Positions 1-13,957 of a DNA stretch of 64,000 nucleotides are shown piece after piece. The notes below the pieces were generated by a model. It saw only the letters and a program-made list of their open reading frames with translations. It made no database searches and had not been told where the DNA came from. Position 1 is the first letter of the stretch, and the number at the start of each line of letters is the position of its first letter. The position numbers and the translations under genes were made by a program. The DNA is taken from NCBI GenBank assembly GCA_963920705.1, contig OY987238.1, forward strand, positions 186,001 to 250,000, given 5' to 3'. The DNA is from Odiellus spinosus (lineage: Eukaryota > Arthropoda > Arachnida > Opiliones > Phalangiidae).

Positions 1-3000
1 ACAAATTTTCCAAGTATAGATTCACAAATTTCCCAAGTATAGATTCAAAAATTTTCCAAGTATAGATTCACAAATTATCCAAGTATAGATTCACAAATTA
101 TCCAAGTATAGATTCACAAATTTTCCAAGTATAGATTCACAAATTTTCCAAGTATAGATTAACAAATTTCCCAAGTATAGATTCATAAATTTCCCAAGTA
201 TAGATTCACAAATTTTCCAAGTATAGATTCACAAATTTTCCAAGTATAGATTCACAAATTTTCCAAGTATAGATTCACAAATTTCCGAAAATAGATCCAC
301 CAATTTCCCAAGTATAGATTCACCAATTTCCAAGTATAGATTCAAATATTTCCCAAGTATAGATTCACAAATTTCCCAAGTATAGATTCACAAATTTCCG
401 AAGTATAGATTCACAAATTTTCCAAGTATAGATTCACAAATTTCCCAAGTATAGATTCACAAATTTCCGAAGTAAAGATTCACAAATTTTCCAAGTATAA
501 ATTCACAAATTTTCCAAGTATAGATTCACAAATTTTCCAAGTATAGATTCACAAATGTCCCAAGCATAGATTCACAAATTTCCCAAGTAAAGATTCACAG
601 ATTTCCCAAGTATAGATTCACAAATTTCCCAAGTATAGATTCACCAATTTCCCAAGTATAGATCCACCAATTTCCCAAGTATAGATTCACAAATTTTCCA
701 AGTATAGATTCACAAATTTTCCAAGTATAGATTCACAAATTTCCCAAGTATAGATTCAAAAATTTTCCAAGTATAGATTCACAAATTATCCAAGTATAGA
801 TTCACAAATTATCCAAGTATAGATTCACAAATTTGCCAAGTATAGATTCACAAATTTTCCAAGTATAGATTCACAAATTTCCCAAGTATAGATTCATAAA
901 TTTCCCAAGTATAGATTCATAAATTTCCCAAGTATAGATTCACAAATTTTCCAAGTATAGATTCACAAATTTTCCAAGTATAGATTCACAAATTTCCCAA
1001 GTATAGATTCACAAATTTCCCAATATAGATCCACCAATTTCCCAAGTATAGATTCACCAATTTCCAAGTATAGATTCACATATTTCCCAAGTATAGATTC
1101 ACAAATTTCCCAAATATAAATTCACAAATTTTCCAAGTATAGATTCACAAATTTCCCAAGTATAGATTCATAAATTTCCCAAGTATAGATTCACAAATTT
1201 TCCAAGTATAGATTCACAAATTTTCCAAGTATAGATTCACAAATTTTCCAAGTATAGATTAACAAATTTCCCAAGTATAGATTCATAAATTTCCCAAGTA
1301 TAGATTCACAAATTTTCCAAGTATAGATTCACAAATTTTCCAAGTATAGATTCACAGATTTTCCAAGTATAGATTCACAAATTTCCGAAAATAGATCCAC
1401 CAATTTCCCAAGTATAGATTCACCAATTTCCAAGTATAGATTCAAATATTTCCCAAGTATAGATTCACAAATTTCCGTAGTATAGATTCACAAATTTCCG
1501 AAGTATAGATTCACAAATTTCCCAAGTATACATCCACCAATTTCCCAAGTATAGATTCACAAATTTCCCAAGTATACATCCACCAATTTCCCAAGTATAT
1601 CCACCAATTTCCCAAGTATAGATTCACAAATTTTTCAAGTATAGATTCACAAATTTTCCAAGTATAGATTCACAAATTTCCCAAGTATTCATCCACCAAT
1701 TTCCCAAGTATATCCACCAATTTCCCAAGTATAGATTCACAAATTTCCCAAGTATTCATCCACCAATTTCCCAATTATATCCACCAATTTCCCAAGTATA
1801 GTTTCACAAATTTTCCAAGTATAGATTCACAAATTTCCCAAGTATAGATTCAAAAATTTTCCAAGTATAGATTCACAAATTATCCAAGTATAGATTCACA
1901 AATTATCCAAGTATAGATTCACAAATTTCCGAAAATAGATCCACCAATTTCCCAAGTATAGATTCACCAATTTCCAAGTATAGATTCAAATATTTCCCAA
2001 GTATAGATTCACAAATTTCCCAAGTATAGATTCACAAATTTCCGAAGTATAGATTCACAAATTTTCCAAGTATAGATTCACAAATTTCCCAAGTATAGAT
2101 TCACAAATTTCCGAAGTAGAGATTCACAAATTTTCCAAGTATAAATTCACAAATTTTCCAAGTATAGATTCACAAATTTTCCAAGTATAGATTCACAAAT
2201 TTCCCAAGTATAGATTCAAAAATTTTACAAGTATAGATTCACAAATTATCCAAGTATAGATTCTCAAATTATCCAAGTATAGATTCACAAATTTGCCAAG
2301 TATAGATTCACAAATTTTCCAAGTATAGATTCACAAATTTCCCAAGTATAGATTCATAAATTTCCCAAGTATAGATTCACAAATTTTCCAAGTATAGATT
2401 CACAAATTTTCCAAGTATAGATTCACAAATTTCCCAAGTATAGATTCAGAAATTTCCCAATATAGATCCACCATTTTCCCAAGTATAGATTCACCAATTT
2501 CCAAGTATAGATTCACATATTTCCCAAGTATAGATTCACAAATTTTCCAATCATAGATTCACAAATGTCCCAAGCATAGATTCACAAATTTCCCAAGTAG
2601 AGATTCACAAATTTCCCAAGTATAGATTCACAAATTTCCCAAGTATAGATTCACCAATTTCCCAAGTATAGATCCACCAATTTCCCAAGTATAGATTCAC
2701 AAATTTTCCAAGTATAGATTCACAAATTTTCCAAGTATAGATTCACAAATTTCCCAAGTATAGATTCAAAAATTTTTCAAGTATAGATTCACAAATTATC
2801 CAAGTATAGATTCACAAATTATCCAAGTATAGATTCACAAATTTGCCAAGTATAGATTCACAAATTTTCCAAGTATAGATTCACAAATTTCCCAAGTATA
2901 GATTCATAAATTTCCCAAGTATAGATTCATAAATTTCCCAAGTATAGATTCACAAATTTTCCAAGTATAGATTCACAAATTTTCCAAGTATAGATTCACA

Positions 3001-6000
3001 AATTTCCCAAGTATAGATTCACAAATTTCCCAATATAGATCCACCAATTTCCCAAGTATAGATTCACCAATTTCCAAGTATAGATTCACATATTTCCCAA
3101 GTATAGATTCACAAATTTCCCAAATATAAATTCACAAATTTTCCAAGTATAGATTCACAAATTTCCCAAGTATAGATCCACAAATTTTCCAAGTATAGAT
3201 TCACAAATTTTCCAAGTATAGATTCACAAATTTCCCAAGTATAGATTCACAAATTTCCCAAGTATAGATCCACCAATTTCCCAAATATATCCACCAATTT
3301 CCCAAGTATAGATTCACATATTTCCCAAGTATAGATTCACAAATTTGCCAAGTATAGATTCACAAATTTCCCAAGTATAGATCCACCAATTTCCCAAGTA
3401 TTGATCCACCAATTTCCCTAGTATAGATCCACCAATTTCCCAAGTATAGATCCACCAATTTCCCAATATAGATCCACCAATTTCCCAAGTATAGATTCAC
3501 CAATTTCCAAGTATAGATTCACAAATGTCCCAAGCATAGATTCACAAATTTTCCAAGTATAGATTCACAAATTTCCCAAGTAGAGACTCACAAATTTCCC
3601 AAGTATAGATTCACAAATTTCCCAAGTATAGATTCACAAATTTCCCAAGTATAGATTCACAAATTTCCCAAGTATAGATCCACCAATTTCCCAAGTATAG
3701 ATCCACCAATTTCCCAAGTATAGATTCACAAATTTTCCAAGTATAGATTCACAAATTTTCCAAGTATAGATTCACAAATTTCCCAAATATAGATTCACAA
3801 ATTTTCCAAGTATAGATTCACAAATTTTCCAAGTATAGATTCACAAATTTCCCAAGTATACATCCACCAATTTCCCAAGTATAGATTCACAAATTTCCCA
3901 AGTATAGATCCACCAATTTCCCAAGTATTGATCCACCAATTTCCCAAGTATAGATTCACAAATTTTCCAAGTATAGATTCACAAATTTCCCAAGTATAGA
4001 TTCACAAATTTCCCAAGTATAGATCCACCAATTTCCCAAATATATCCACCAATTTCCCAAGTATAGATTCACATATTTCCCAAGTATAGATTCACAAATT
4101 TGCCAAGTATAGATTCACAAATTTCCCAAGTATAGATCCACCAATTTCCCAAGTATTGATCCACCAATTTCCCTAGTATAGATCCACCAATTTCCCAAGT
4201 ATAGATCCACCAATTTCCCAATATAGATCCACCAATTTCCCAAGTATAGATTCACCAATTTCCAAGTATAGATTCACAAATGTCCCAAGCATAGATTCAC
4301 AAATTTTCCAAGTATAGATTCACAAATTTCCCAAGTAGAGACTCACAAATTTCCCAAGTATAGATTCACAAATTTCCCAAGTATAGATTCACAAATTTCC
4401 CAAAAATAGATTCACAAATTTCCCAAGTATAGATCCACCAATTTCCCAAGTATAGATCCACCAATTTCCCAAGTATAGATTCACAAATTTTCCAAGTATA
4501 GATTCACAAATTTTCCAAGTATAGATTCACAAATTTCCCAAATATAGATTCACAAATTTTCCAAGTATAGATTCACAAATTTTCCAAGTATAGATTCACA
4601 AATTTCCCAAGTATACATCCACCAATTTCCCAAGTATAGATTCACAAATTTCCCAAGTATACATCCACCAATTTCCCAAGTATATCCACCAATTTCCCAA
4701 GTATAGATTCACAAATTTTTCAAGTATAGATTCACAAATTTTCCAAGTATAGATTCACAAATTTCCCAAGTATTCATCCACCAATTTCCCAAGAATATCC
4801 ACCAATTTCCCAAGAATATCCACCAATTTCCCAAGTATAGATTCACAAATTTCCCAAGTATTCATCCACCAATTTCCCAATTATATCCACCAATTTCCCA
4901 AGTATAGTTTCACAAATTTTCCAAGTATAGATTCACAAATTTCCCAAGTATAGATTCAAAAATTTTCCAAGTATAGATTCTCAAATTATCCAAGTATAGA
5001 TTCAAAAATTATCCAAGTATAGATTCACAAATTTTCCAAGTATAGATTCACAAATTTTCCAAGTATAGATTAACAAATTTCCCAAGTATAGATTCATAAA
5101 TTTCCCAAGTATAGATTCACAAATTTTCCAAGTAGAGATTCACAAATTTTTCAAGTATAGATTCACAAATTTTCCAAGTATAGATTCACAAATTTCCGAA
5201 AATAGATCCACCAATTTCCCAAGTATAGATTCACCAATTTCCAAGTATAGATTCAAATATTTCCCAAGTATAGATACACAAATTTCTGTAGTATAGATTC
5301 ACAAATTTCCGAAGTATAGATTCACAAATTTTCCAAGTATAGATTCACAAATTTTCCAAGTATAGATTCACAAATTTCCCAAGTATACATCCACCAATTT
5401 CCCAAGTATAGATTCACAAATTTCCCAAGTATACATCCACCAATTTCCCAAGTATATCCACCAATTTCCCAAGTATAGATTCACAAATTTTTCAAGTATA
5501 GATTCACAAATTTTCCAAGTATAGATTCACAAATTTCCCAAGTATTCATCCACCAATTTCCCAAGTATATCCACCAATTTCCCAAGTATAGATTCACAAA
5601 TTTCCCAAGTATTCATCCACCAATTTCCCAATTATATCCACCAATTTCCCAAGTATAGTTTCACAAATTTTCCAAGTATAGATTCACAAATTTCCCAAGT
5701 ATAGATTCAAAAATTTTCCAAGTATAGATTCACAAATTATCCAAGTATAGATTCACAAATTTTCCAAGTATAGATTCACAAATTTTCCAAGTATAGATTA
5801 ACAAATTTCCCAAGTATAGATTCATAAATTTCCCAAGTATAGATTCACAAATTTTCCAAGTATAGATTCACAAATTTTCCAAGTATAGATTCACAAATTT
5901 TCCAAGTATAGATTCACAAATTTCCGAAAATAGATCCACCAATTTCCCAAGTATAGATTCACCAATTTCCAAGTATAGATTCAAATATTTCCCAAGTATA

Positions 6001-8250
6001 GATTCACAAATTTCCCAAGTATAGATTCACAAATTTCCGAAGTATAGATTCACAAATTTTCCAAGTAAAGATTCACAAATTTCCCAAGTATAGATTCACA
6101 AATTTCCGAAGTAGAGATTCACAAATTTTCCAAGTATAAATTCACAAATTTTCCAAGTATAGATTCACAAATTTTCCAAGTATAGATTCACAAATTTCCC
6201 AAGTATAGATTCAAAAATTTTACAAGTATAGATTCACAAATTATCCAAGTATAGATTCTCAAATTATCCAAGTATAGATTCACAAATTTGCCAAGTATAG
6301 ATTCACAAATTTTCCAAGTATAGATTCACAAATTTCCCAAGTATAGATTCATAAATTTCCCAAGTATAGATTCACAAATTTTCCAAGTATAGATTCACAA
6401 ATTTTCCAAGTATAGATTCACAAATTTCCCAAGTATAGATTCAGAAATTTCCCAATATAGATCCACCATTTTCCCAAGTATAGATTCACCAATTTCCAAG
6501 TATAGATTCACAAATGTCCCAAGCATAGATTCACAAATTTCCCAAGTAGAGATTCACAAATTTCCCAAGTATAGATTCACAAATTTCCCAAGTATAGATT
6601 CACCAATTTCCCAAGTATAGATCCACCAATTTCCCAAGTATAGATTCACAAATTTTCCAAGTATAGATTCACAAATTTTCCAAGTATAGATTCACAAATT
6701 TCCCAAGTATAGATTCAAAAATTTTCCAAGTATAGATTCACAAATTATCCAAGTATAGATTCACAAATTATCCAAGTATAGATTCACAAATTTGCCAAGT
6801 ATAGATTCACAAATTTTCCAAGTATGGATTCACAAATTTCCCAAGTATAGATTCATAAATTTCCCAAGTATAGATTCATAAATTTCCCAAGTATAGATTC
6901 ACAAATTTTCCAAGTATAGATTCACAAATTTTCCAAGTATAGATTCACAAATTTCCCAAGTATAGATTCACAAATTTCCCAATATAGATCCACCAATTTC
7001 CCAAGTATAGATTCACCAATTTCCAAGTATAGATTCACATATTTCCCAAGTATAGATTCACAAATTTCCCAAATATAAATTCACAAATTTTCCAAGTATA
7101 GATTCACAAATTTCCCAAGTATAGATTCATAAATTTCCCAAGTATAGATTCACAAATTTTCCAAGTATAGATTCACAAATTTTCCAAGTATAGATTCACA
7201 AATTTTCCAAGTATAGATTCACAAATTTCCCAAGTATAGATTCACAAATTTCCCAATATAGATCTACCAATTTCCCAAGTATAGATTCACCAATTTCCAA
7301 GTATAGATTCACATATTTCCCAAGTATAGATTCACAAATTTTCCAAGTATAGATTCACAAATGTCCCAAGCATAGATTCACAAATTTTCCAAGTATAGAT
7401 TCACAAATTTCCCAAGTATAGATTCACAAATTTCCCAAGTATAGATTCACAAATTTCCCAAGCATAGATTCACAAATTTCCCTAGTATAGATCCACCAAT
7501 TTCCCAAGTATAGATCCACCAATTTCCCAATATAGATCCACCAATTTCCCAAGAATAGATTCACCAATTTCCAAGTATAGATTCACAAATGTCCCAAGCA
7601 TAGATTCACAAATTTTCCAAGTATAGATTCACAAATTTCCCAAGTAGAGACTCACAAATTTCCCAAGTATAGATTCACAAATTTCCCAAGTATAGATCCA
7701 CCAATTTCCCAAGTATAGATCCACCAATTTCCCAAGTATAGATTCACAAATTTTCCAAGTATAGATTCACAAATTTTCCAAGTATAGATTCACAAATTTC
7801 CCAAATATAGATTCACAAATTTTCCAAGTATAGATTCACAAATTTTCCAAGTATAGATTCACAAATTTCCCAAGTATACATCCACCAATTTCCCAAGTAT
7901 ATCCACCAATTTCCCAAGTATAGATTCACAAATTTCCCAAGTATACATCCACCAATTTCCCAAGTATATCCACCAATTTCCCAAGTATAGATTCACAAAT
8001 TTTCCAAGTATAGATTCACAAATTTCCCAAGTATAGATTCAAAAATTTTCCAAGTATAGATTCACAAATTATCCAAGTATAGATTCACAAATTATCCAAG
8101 TATAGATTCACAAATTATCCAAGTATAGATTCACAAATTTTCCAAGTATAGATTCACAAATTTTCCAAGTATAGATTCACAAATTTTCCAAGTATAGATT
8201 CACAAATTTCCCAAGTATAGATTCATAAATTTCCCAAGTATAGATTCACA
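1..8250. repeat. Early satellite domain with ~3.8-4.0 kb offset blocks
   Basis: There are no genes; only satellite is present. Rare variants place internal copies. The TTCCGAAAATAG monomer recurs at 281, 1381, 1925, 5192 and 5920, giving offsets of 3,811 and 3,995. AATTTTACAAG recurs at 2221 and 6216 (3,995). CAAATATAAA recurs at 1111, 3121 and 7070 (2,010 and 3,949). Stretches of about 1.9-3.15 kb therefore match about 5.9-7.1 kb after small gains and losses of whole monomers. This part also holds monomers with ATTCATCCACC at about 1.69-1.76, 4.77-4.86 and 5.55-5.61 kb that I did not see later in the window. Confidence 0.75.
3190..4660. repeat. 755-bp tandem duplication of satellite
   Basis: Four independent markers repeat at exactly 755 bp: CCAAATATAT (3281, 4036), TTGATCCACC (3401, 4156), the CCCTAG variant just after it, and TAGAGACTCA (3581, 4336). 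Unit A is about 3190-3944 and unit B about 3945-4660. The copies diverge near 3905/4660. The size is not a multiple of 23 because the unit contains 21-bp and 22-bp monomers. A related block recurs near 9.1 kb (TTGATCC at 9133). Confidence 0.85.
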
Positions 8251-11200
8251 AATTTTCCAAGTATAGATTCACAAATTTTCCAAGTATAGATTCACAAATT
8301 TTCCAAATATAGATTCACAAATTTCCCAAGTATAGATTCACAAATTTTCCAAGTATAGATTCACAAATTTTCCAAGTATAGATTCACCAATTTCCAAGTA
8401 TAGATTCACATATTTCCCAAGTATAGATTCACAAATTTCCCAAGTCGAGATTCACAAATTTCCCAAGTATAGATTCACAAATTTCCCAAGTATAGATTCA
8501 CAAATTTCCCAAGTATAGATCCACCAATTTCCCAAGTATAGATCCACCAATTTCCCAAGTATAGATTCACAAATTTTCCAAGTATAGATTCACAAATTTT
8601 CCAAGTATAGATTCACAAATTTCCCAAGTATAGATTCACAAATTTCCGAAGTATAGATTCACAAATTTCCCAAGTATAGATCCACAAATTTCCCAAGTAT
8701 AGATTGACAAATTTCCCAAGTATAGATTCACAAATTTTCCAAGTATAGATTCACAAATTTCCCAAGTATAGATTCACAAATTTTCCAAGTATAGATTCAC
8801 AAATTTTCCAAGTATAGATTCACAAATTTTCCAAGTATAGATTCACAAATTTCCCAAGTATAGATTCACAAATTTCCCAAGTATAGATCCACCAATTTCC
8901 CAAATATATCCACCAATTTCCCAAGTATAGATTCACATATTTCCCAAGTATAGATTCACATATTTCCCAAGTATAGATTCACAAATTTCCCAAGTATAGA
9001 TCCACCAATTTCCCAAATATATCCACCAATTTCCCAAGTATAGATTCACATATTTCCCAAGTATAGATTCACAAATTTGCCAAGTATAGATTCACAAATT
9101 TCCCAAGTATAGATCCACCAATTTCCCAAGTATTGATCCACCAATTTCCCTAGTATAGATCCACCAATTTCCCAAGTATAGATCCACCAATTTCCCAATA
9201 TAGATCCACCAATTTCCCAAGTATAGATTCACCAATTTCCAAGTATAGATTCACAAATGTCCCAAGCATAGATTCACAAATTTTCCAAGTATAGATTCAC
9301 AAATTTCCCAAGTAGACCCTCACAAATTTCCCAAGTATAGATTCACAAATTTCCCAAGTATAGATCCACCAATTTCCCAAGTATAGATCCACCAATTTCC
9401 CAAGTATAGATTCACAAATTTTCCAAGTATAGATTCACAAATTTCCCAAATATAGATTCACAAATTTTCCAAGTATAGATTCACAAATTTTCCAAGTATA
9501 GATTCACAAATTTCCCAAGTATACATCCACCAATTTCCCAAGTATAGATTCACAAATTTCCCAAGTATACATCCACCAATTTCCCAAGTATATCCACCAA
9601 TTTCCCAAGTATAGATTCACAAATTTTTCAAGTATAGATTCACAAATTTCCAAGTATAGATTCAAAAATTTTCCAAGTATAGATTCACAAATTATCCAAG
9701 TATAGATTCACAAATTATCCAAGTATAGATTCACAAATTATCCAAGTATAGATTCACAAATTTTCCAAGTATAGATTCACAAATTTTCCAAGTATAGATT
9801 CACAAATTTTCCAAGTATAGATTCACAAATTTCCCAAGTATAGATTCATAAATTTCCCAAGTATAGATTCACAAATTTCCCAATATAGATCCACCAATTT
9901 CCCAAGTATAGATTCACCAATTTCCAAGTATAGATTCACATATTTCCCAAGTATAGATTCACAAATTTCCCAAGTATAGATTCACAAATTTCCGAAGTAT
10001 AGATTCACAAATTTTCCAAGTATAGATTCACAAATTTTCCAAGTATAGATTCACAAATTTCCCAAGCATAGATTCACAAATTTTTCAAGTATAGATTCAC
10101 AAATTTCCCAAGTATAGATTCAAAAATTTTCCAAGTATAGATTCACAAATTATCCAAGTATAGATTCACAAATTATCCAAGTATAGATTCACAAATTATC
10201 CAAGTATAGATTCACAAATTTTCCAAGTATAGATTCACAAATTTTCCAAGTATAGATTCACAAATTTTCCAAGTATAGATTCACAAATTTTCCAAGTATA
10301 GATTCACAAATTTCCCAAGTATAGATTCATAAATTTCCCAAGTATAGATTCACAAATTTTCCAAGTATAGATTCACAAATTTTCCAAGTATAGATTCACA
10401 AATTTTCCAAGTATAGATTCACAAATTTCCCAAGTATAGATTCACAAATTTCCCAATATAGATCCACCAATTTCCCAAGTATAGATTCACCAATTTCCAA
10501 GTATAGATTCACATATTTCCCAAGTATAGATTCACAAATTTCCCAAGTATAGATTCACAAATTTCCGAAGTATAGATTCACAAATTTTCCAAGTATAGAT
10601 TCACAAATTTTCCAAGTATAGATTCACAAATTTCCCAAGCATAGATTCACAAATTTTCCAAGTATAGATTCACAAATTTCCCAAGTAGAGATTCACAAAT
10701 TTCCCAAGTATAGATTCACAAATTTCCCAAGTATAGATTCACAAATTTCCCAAGTATAGATCCACCAATTTCCCAAGTATAGATCCACCAATTTCCCAAG
10801 TATAGATTCACAAATTTTCCAAGTATAGATTCACAAATTTTCCAAGTATAGATTCACAAATTTCCCAAGTATAGATTCACAAATTTCCGAAGTATAGATT
10901 CACAAATTTCCCAAGTATAGATCCTCAAATTTCCCAAGTATAGATTGACAAATTTCCCAAGTATATATTCACAAATTTTTCAAGTATAGATTCACAAATT
11001 TCCCAAGTATAGATTCACAAATTTTCCAAGTATAGATTCACAAATTTTCCAAGTATAGATTCACAAATTTTCCAAGTATAGATTCACAAATTTCCCAAGT
11101 ATAGATTCACAAATTTCCCAAGTATAGATCCACCAATTTCCCAAATATATCCACCAATTTCCCAAGTATAGATTCACATATTTCCCAAGTATAGATTCAC

Positions 11201-11795
11201 ATATTTCCCAAGTATAGATTCACAAATTTGCCAAGTATAGATTCACAAATTTCCCAAGTATAGATACACCAATTTCCCAAGTATTGATCCACCAATTTCC
11301 CAAGTATAGATTCACAAATTTTCCAAGTATAGATTCACAAATTTCCCAAGTATAGATTCACAAATTTCCCAAGTATAGATTCACAAATTTCCCAAGTATA
11401 GATTCACAAATTTCCGAAGTTTAGATTCACAAATTTTCCAAGTATAGATTCACAAATTTCCCAAGTATAGATTCACAAATTTCCGAAGTAGAGATTCACA
11501 AATTTTCCAAGTATAGATTCACAAATTTTCCAAGTATAGATTCACAAATTTTCCAAGTATAGATTCACAAATTTCCCAAGTATAGATTCAAAAATTTTCC
11601 AAGTATAGATTCACAAATTATCCAAGTATAGATTCACAAATTATCCAAGTATAGATTCATAAATTTGCCAAGTATAGATTCACAAATTTTTCAAGTATAG
11701 ATTCACAAATTTCCCAAGTATAGATTCATAAATTTCCCAAGTATAGATTCACAAATTTTCCAAGTATAGATTCACCAATTTCCCAAGCATAGATT
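8250..11795. repeat. Satellite segment without inserts
   Basis: Only 23-bp satellite is present. It shares the block with TTGATCC, CCCTAG and CCAATATAG (about 9.1-9.2 kb) with the early domain and with about 17.7 kb. It contains single-copy oddities such as AAGTCGAGATT near 8446 and AAGTAGACCCTC near 9313. Nothing resembling a gene or a transposable element was seen. Confidence 0.85.
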
Positions 11796-13957
11796 CACCA
11801 ATTTCCAAGTATAGATTCACATATTTCCCAAGTATAGATTCACAAATTTCCCAAGTATAGATCCACCAATTTCCCAAATATATCCACCAATTTCCCAAGT
11901 ATAGATTCACATATTTCCCAAGTATAGATTCACATATTTCCCAAGTATAGATTCACAAATTTCCCAAGTATAGATCCACCAATTTCCCAAATATATCCAC
12001 CAATTTCCCAAGTATAGATTCACATATTTCCCAAGTATAGATTCACAAATTTGCCAAGTATAGATTCACAAATTTCCATAGTATAGATCCACCAATTTCC
12101 CAAGTATTGATCCACCAATTACCCAAGTATAGATTCACAAATTTTCCAAGTATAGATTCACAAATTTCCCAAGTATAGATTCACAAATTTCCCAAGTATA
12201 CAAATTTTAAATAAATAGAGACGGATACTTCGTCTCTATTTATTTAAAATTTGTAGTAAATTTCCGTGGACACAATGGTTTTTAAAATTCACGATTCCCA
12301 AGTATAGATTCACAAATTTCCCAAGTATAGATTCACAAATTTCCGAAGTTTAGATTCACAAATTTTCCAAGTATAGATTCACAAATTTCCCAAGTATAGA
12401 TTCACAAATTTCCGAAGTAGAGATTCACAAATTTTCCAAGTATAGATTCACAAATTTTCCAAGTATAGATTCACAAATTTTCCAAGTATAGATTCACAAA
12501 TTATCCAAGTATAGATTCACAAATTTGCCAAGTATAGATTCACAAATTTTTCAAGTATAGATTCACAAATTTCCCAAGTATAGATTCATAAATTTCCCAA
12601 GTATAGATTCACAAATTTTCCAAGTATAGATTCACCAATTTCCAAGTATAGATTCACATATTTCCCAAGTATAGATTCAGAAATTTTCCAAGTATAGATC
12701 CACCAATTTCCCAAGTATAGATTCACAAATTTTCCAAGTATAGATTCACAAATTTCCCAAGTAGAGATTCACAAATTTCCCAAGTATAGATTCACAAATT
12801 TCCCAAGTATAGATTCACAAATTTCAAAAGTATAGATCCACCAATTTCCCAAGTATAGATCCACCAATTTCCCAAGTATAGATTCACAAATTTTCCAAGT
12901 ATAGATTCACAAATTTTCCAAGTATAGATTCACAAATTTCCCAAATATAGATTCACAAATTTTCCAAGTATAGATTCACAAATTTTCCAAGTATAAATTC
13001 ACAAATTTCCCAAGTATAGATTCACAAATTTCCCAATATAGATCCACCAATTTCCCAAGTATAGATTCACAAATTTTCCAAGTATAGATTCACAAATTTT
13101 CCAAGTATAGATTCACAAATTTCCCAAATATAGATTCAAAAATTTTCCAAGTATAGATTCACAAATTTTCCAAGTATAGATTCACAAATTTCCCAAGTAT
13201 ACATCCACCAATTTCCCAAGTATATCCACCAATTTCCCAAGTATAGATTCACATATTTCCCAAGTATAGATTTACAAATTTCCCAAGTATAGATTCACAA
13301 ATTTTCCAAGTATAGATTCACAAATTTCCCAAGTATAGATTCACAAACTTTCCAAGTATAGATTCACAAATTTTCCAAGTATAGATTCACAAATTTTTCA
13401 AGTATAGATTCACAAATTTCCCAAGTATACATCCACCAATTTCCCAAGTATATCCACCAATTTCCCAAGTATAGATTCACATATTTCCCAAGTATAGATT
13501 TACAAATTTCCCAAGTATAGATTCACAAATTTCCGAAGTATAGATTAACAAATTTTCCAAGTATAGATTCACAAATTTTCCAAGTATAGATTCACAAATT
13601 TCCCAAGCATAGATTCACAAATTTTCCAAGTTTAGATTCACAAATTTCCCAAGTAGAGATTCACAAATTTCCCAAGTATAGATTCACAAATTTCCCAAGT
13701 ATAGATTCACAAATTTCCCAAGTAAAGATCCACCAATTTCCCAAGTATAGATCCACCAATTTCCCAATATAGATCCAACAATTTCCCAAGTATAGATTCA
13801 CCAATTTCCAAGTATAGATTCACATATTTCCCAAGTATAGATTCAAAAATTTCCGAAGTATAGATTCAGAAATTTTCCAAGTATAGATTCACAAATTTTC
13901 CAAGTATAGATTCACAAATGTCCCAAGCATAGATTCACAAATTTTCCAAGTATGGAT
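11795..13957. repeat. 2,163-bp higher-order unit, copy 1 (with hairpin)
   Basis: The block starts around the monomers ACCAATTTCCAAG and ACATATTTCCC, and carries two successive GATCC/CCAAATATAT pairs, then CCATAGTATAG, TTGATCC, ATTACCC and hairpin copy 1. Each of these recurs about 2,163 bp later. The block continues with GAAGTTTAG and GAAGTAGAG monomers. The right boundary lies near a monomer with GTATGGATTCACC at about 13950, which looks like the duplication junction. Confidence 0.8.
12199..12286. repeat. Hairpin insert copy 1 (88 bp, perfect 25-bp arms)
   Basis: Non-satellite insert. The left arm, 12199-12223, begins TACAAATTTT and ends AGAGACG. The loop GATACTT is 12224-12230. The right arm, 12231-12255, is the exact reverse complement of the left. 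A tail of 31 bp follows (12256-12286, containing CCGTGGACACAATGG), and the satellite resumes at 12287 as ATTCACGATTCCCAAG. The palindrome is bounded by TA on both sides, which would fit a TA target duplication of a very small foldback or MITE-like element, but no transposase or longer element is present. It could equally be a palindrome formed in place. The upstream monomers carry the rare variants TTGATCC and ATTACCC, which are shared with copy 2. Confidence 0.9.

Noticed and set aside
12199..12255. Bacterial rho-independent terminator, suggested by the strong hairpin.
   Set aside because: The stem is AT-rich at its base with no gene upstream and no U-tract directly after the stem (GTAAATTTCC follows). 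The context is eukaryotic-type satellite.
12273..12305. Short ATG-started frame of about 10 codons in the insert tail, running into satellite to TAG.
   Set aside because: It is too short to support, has no upstream signal, and is likely a chance occurrence copied with the insert.
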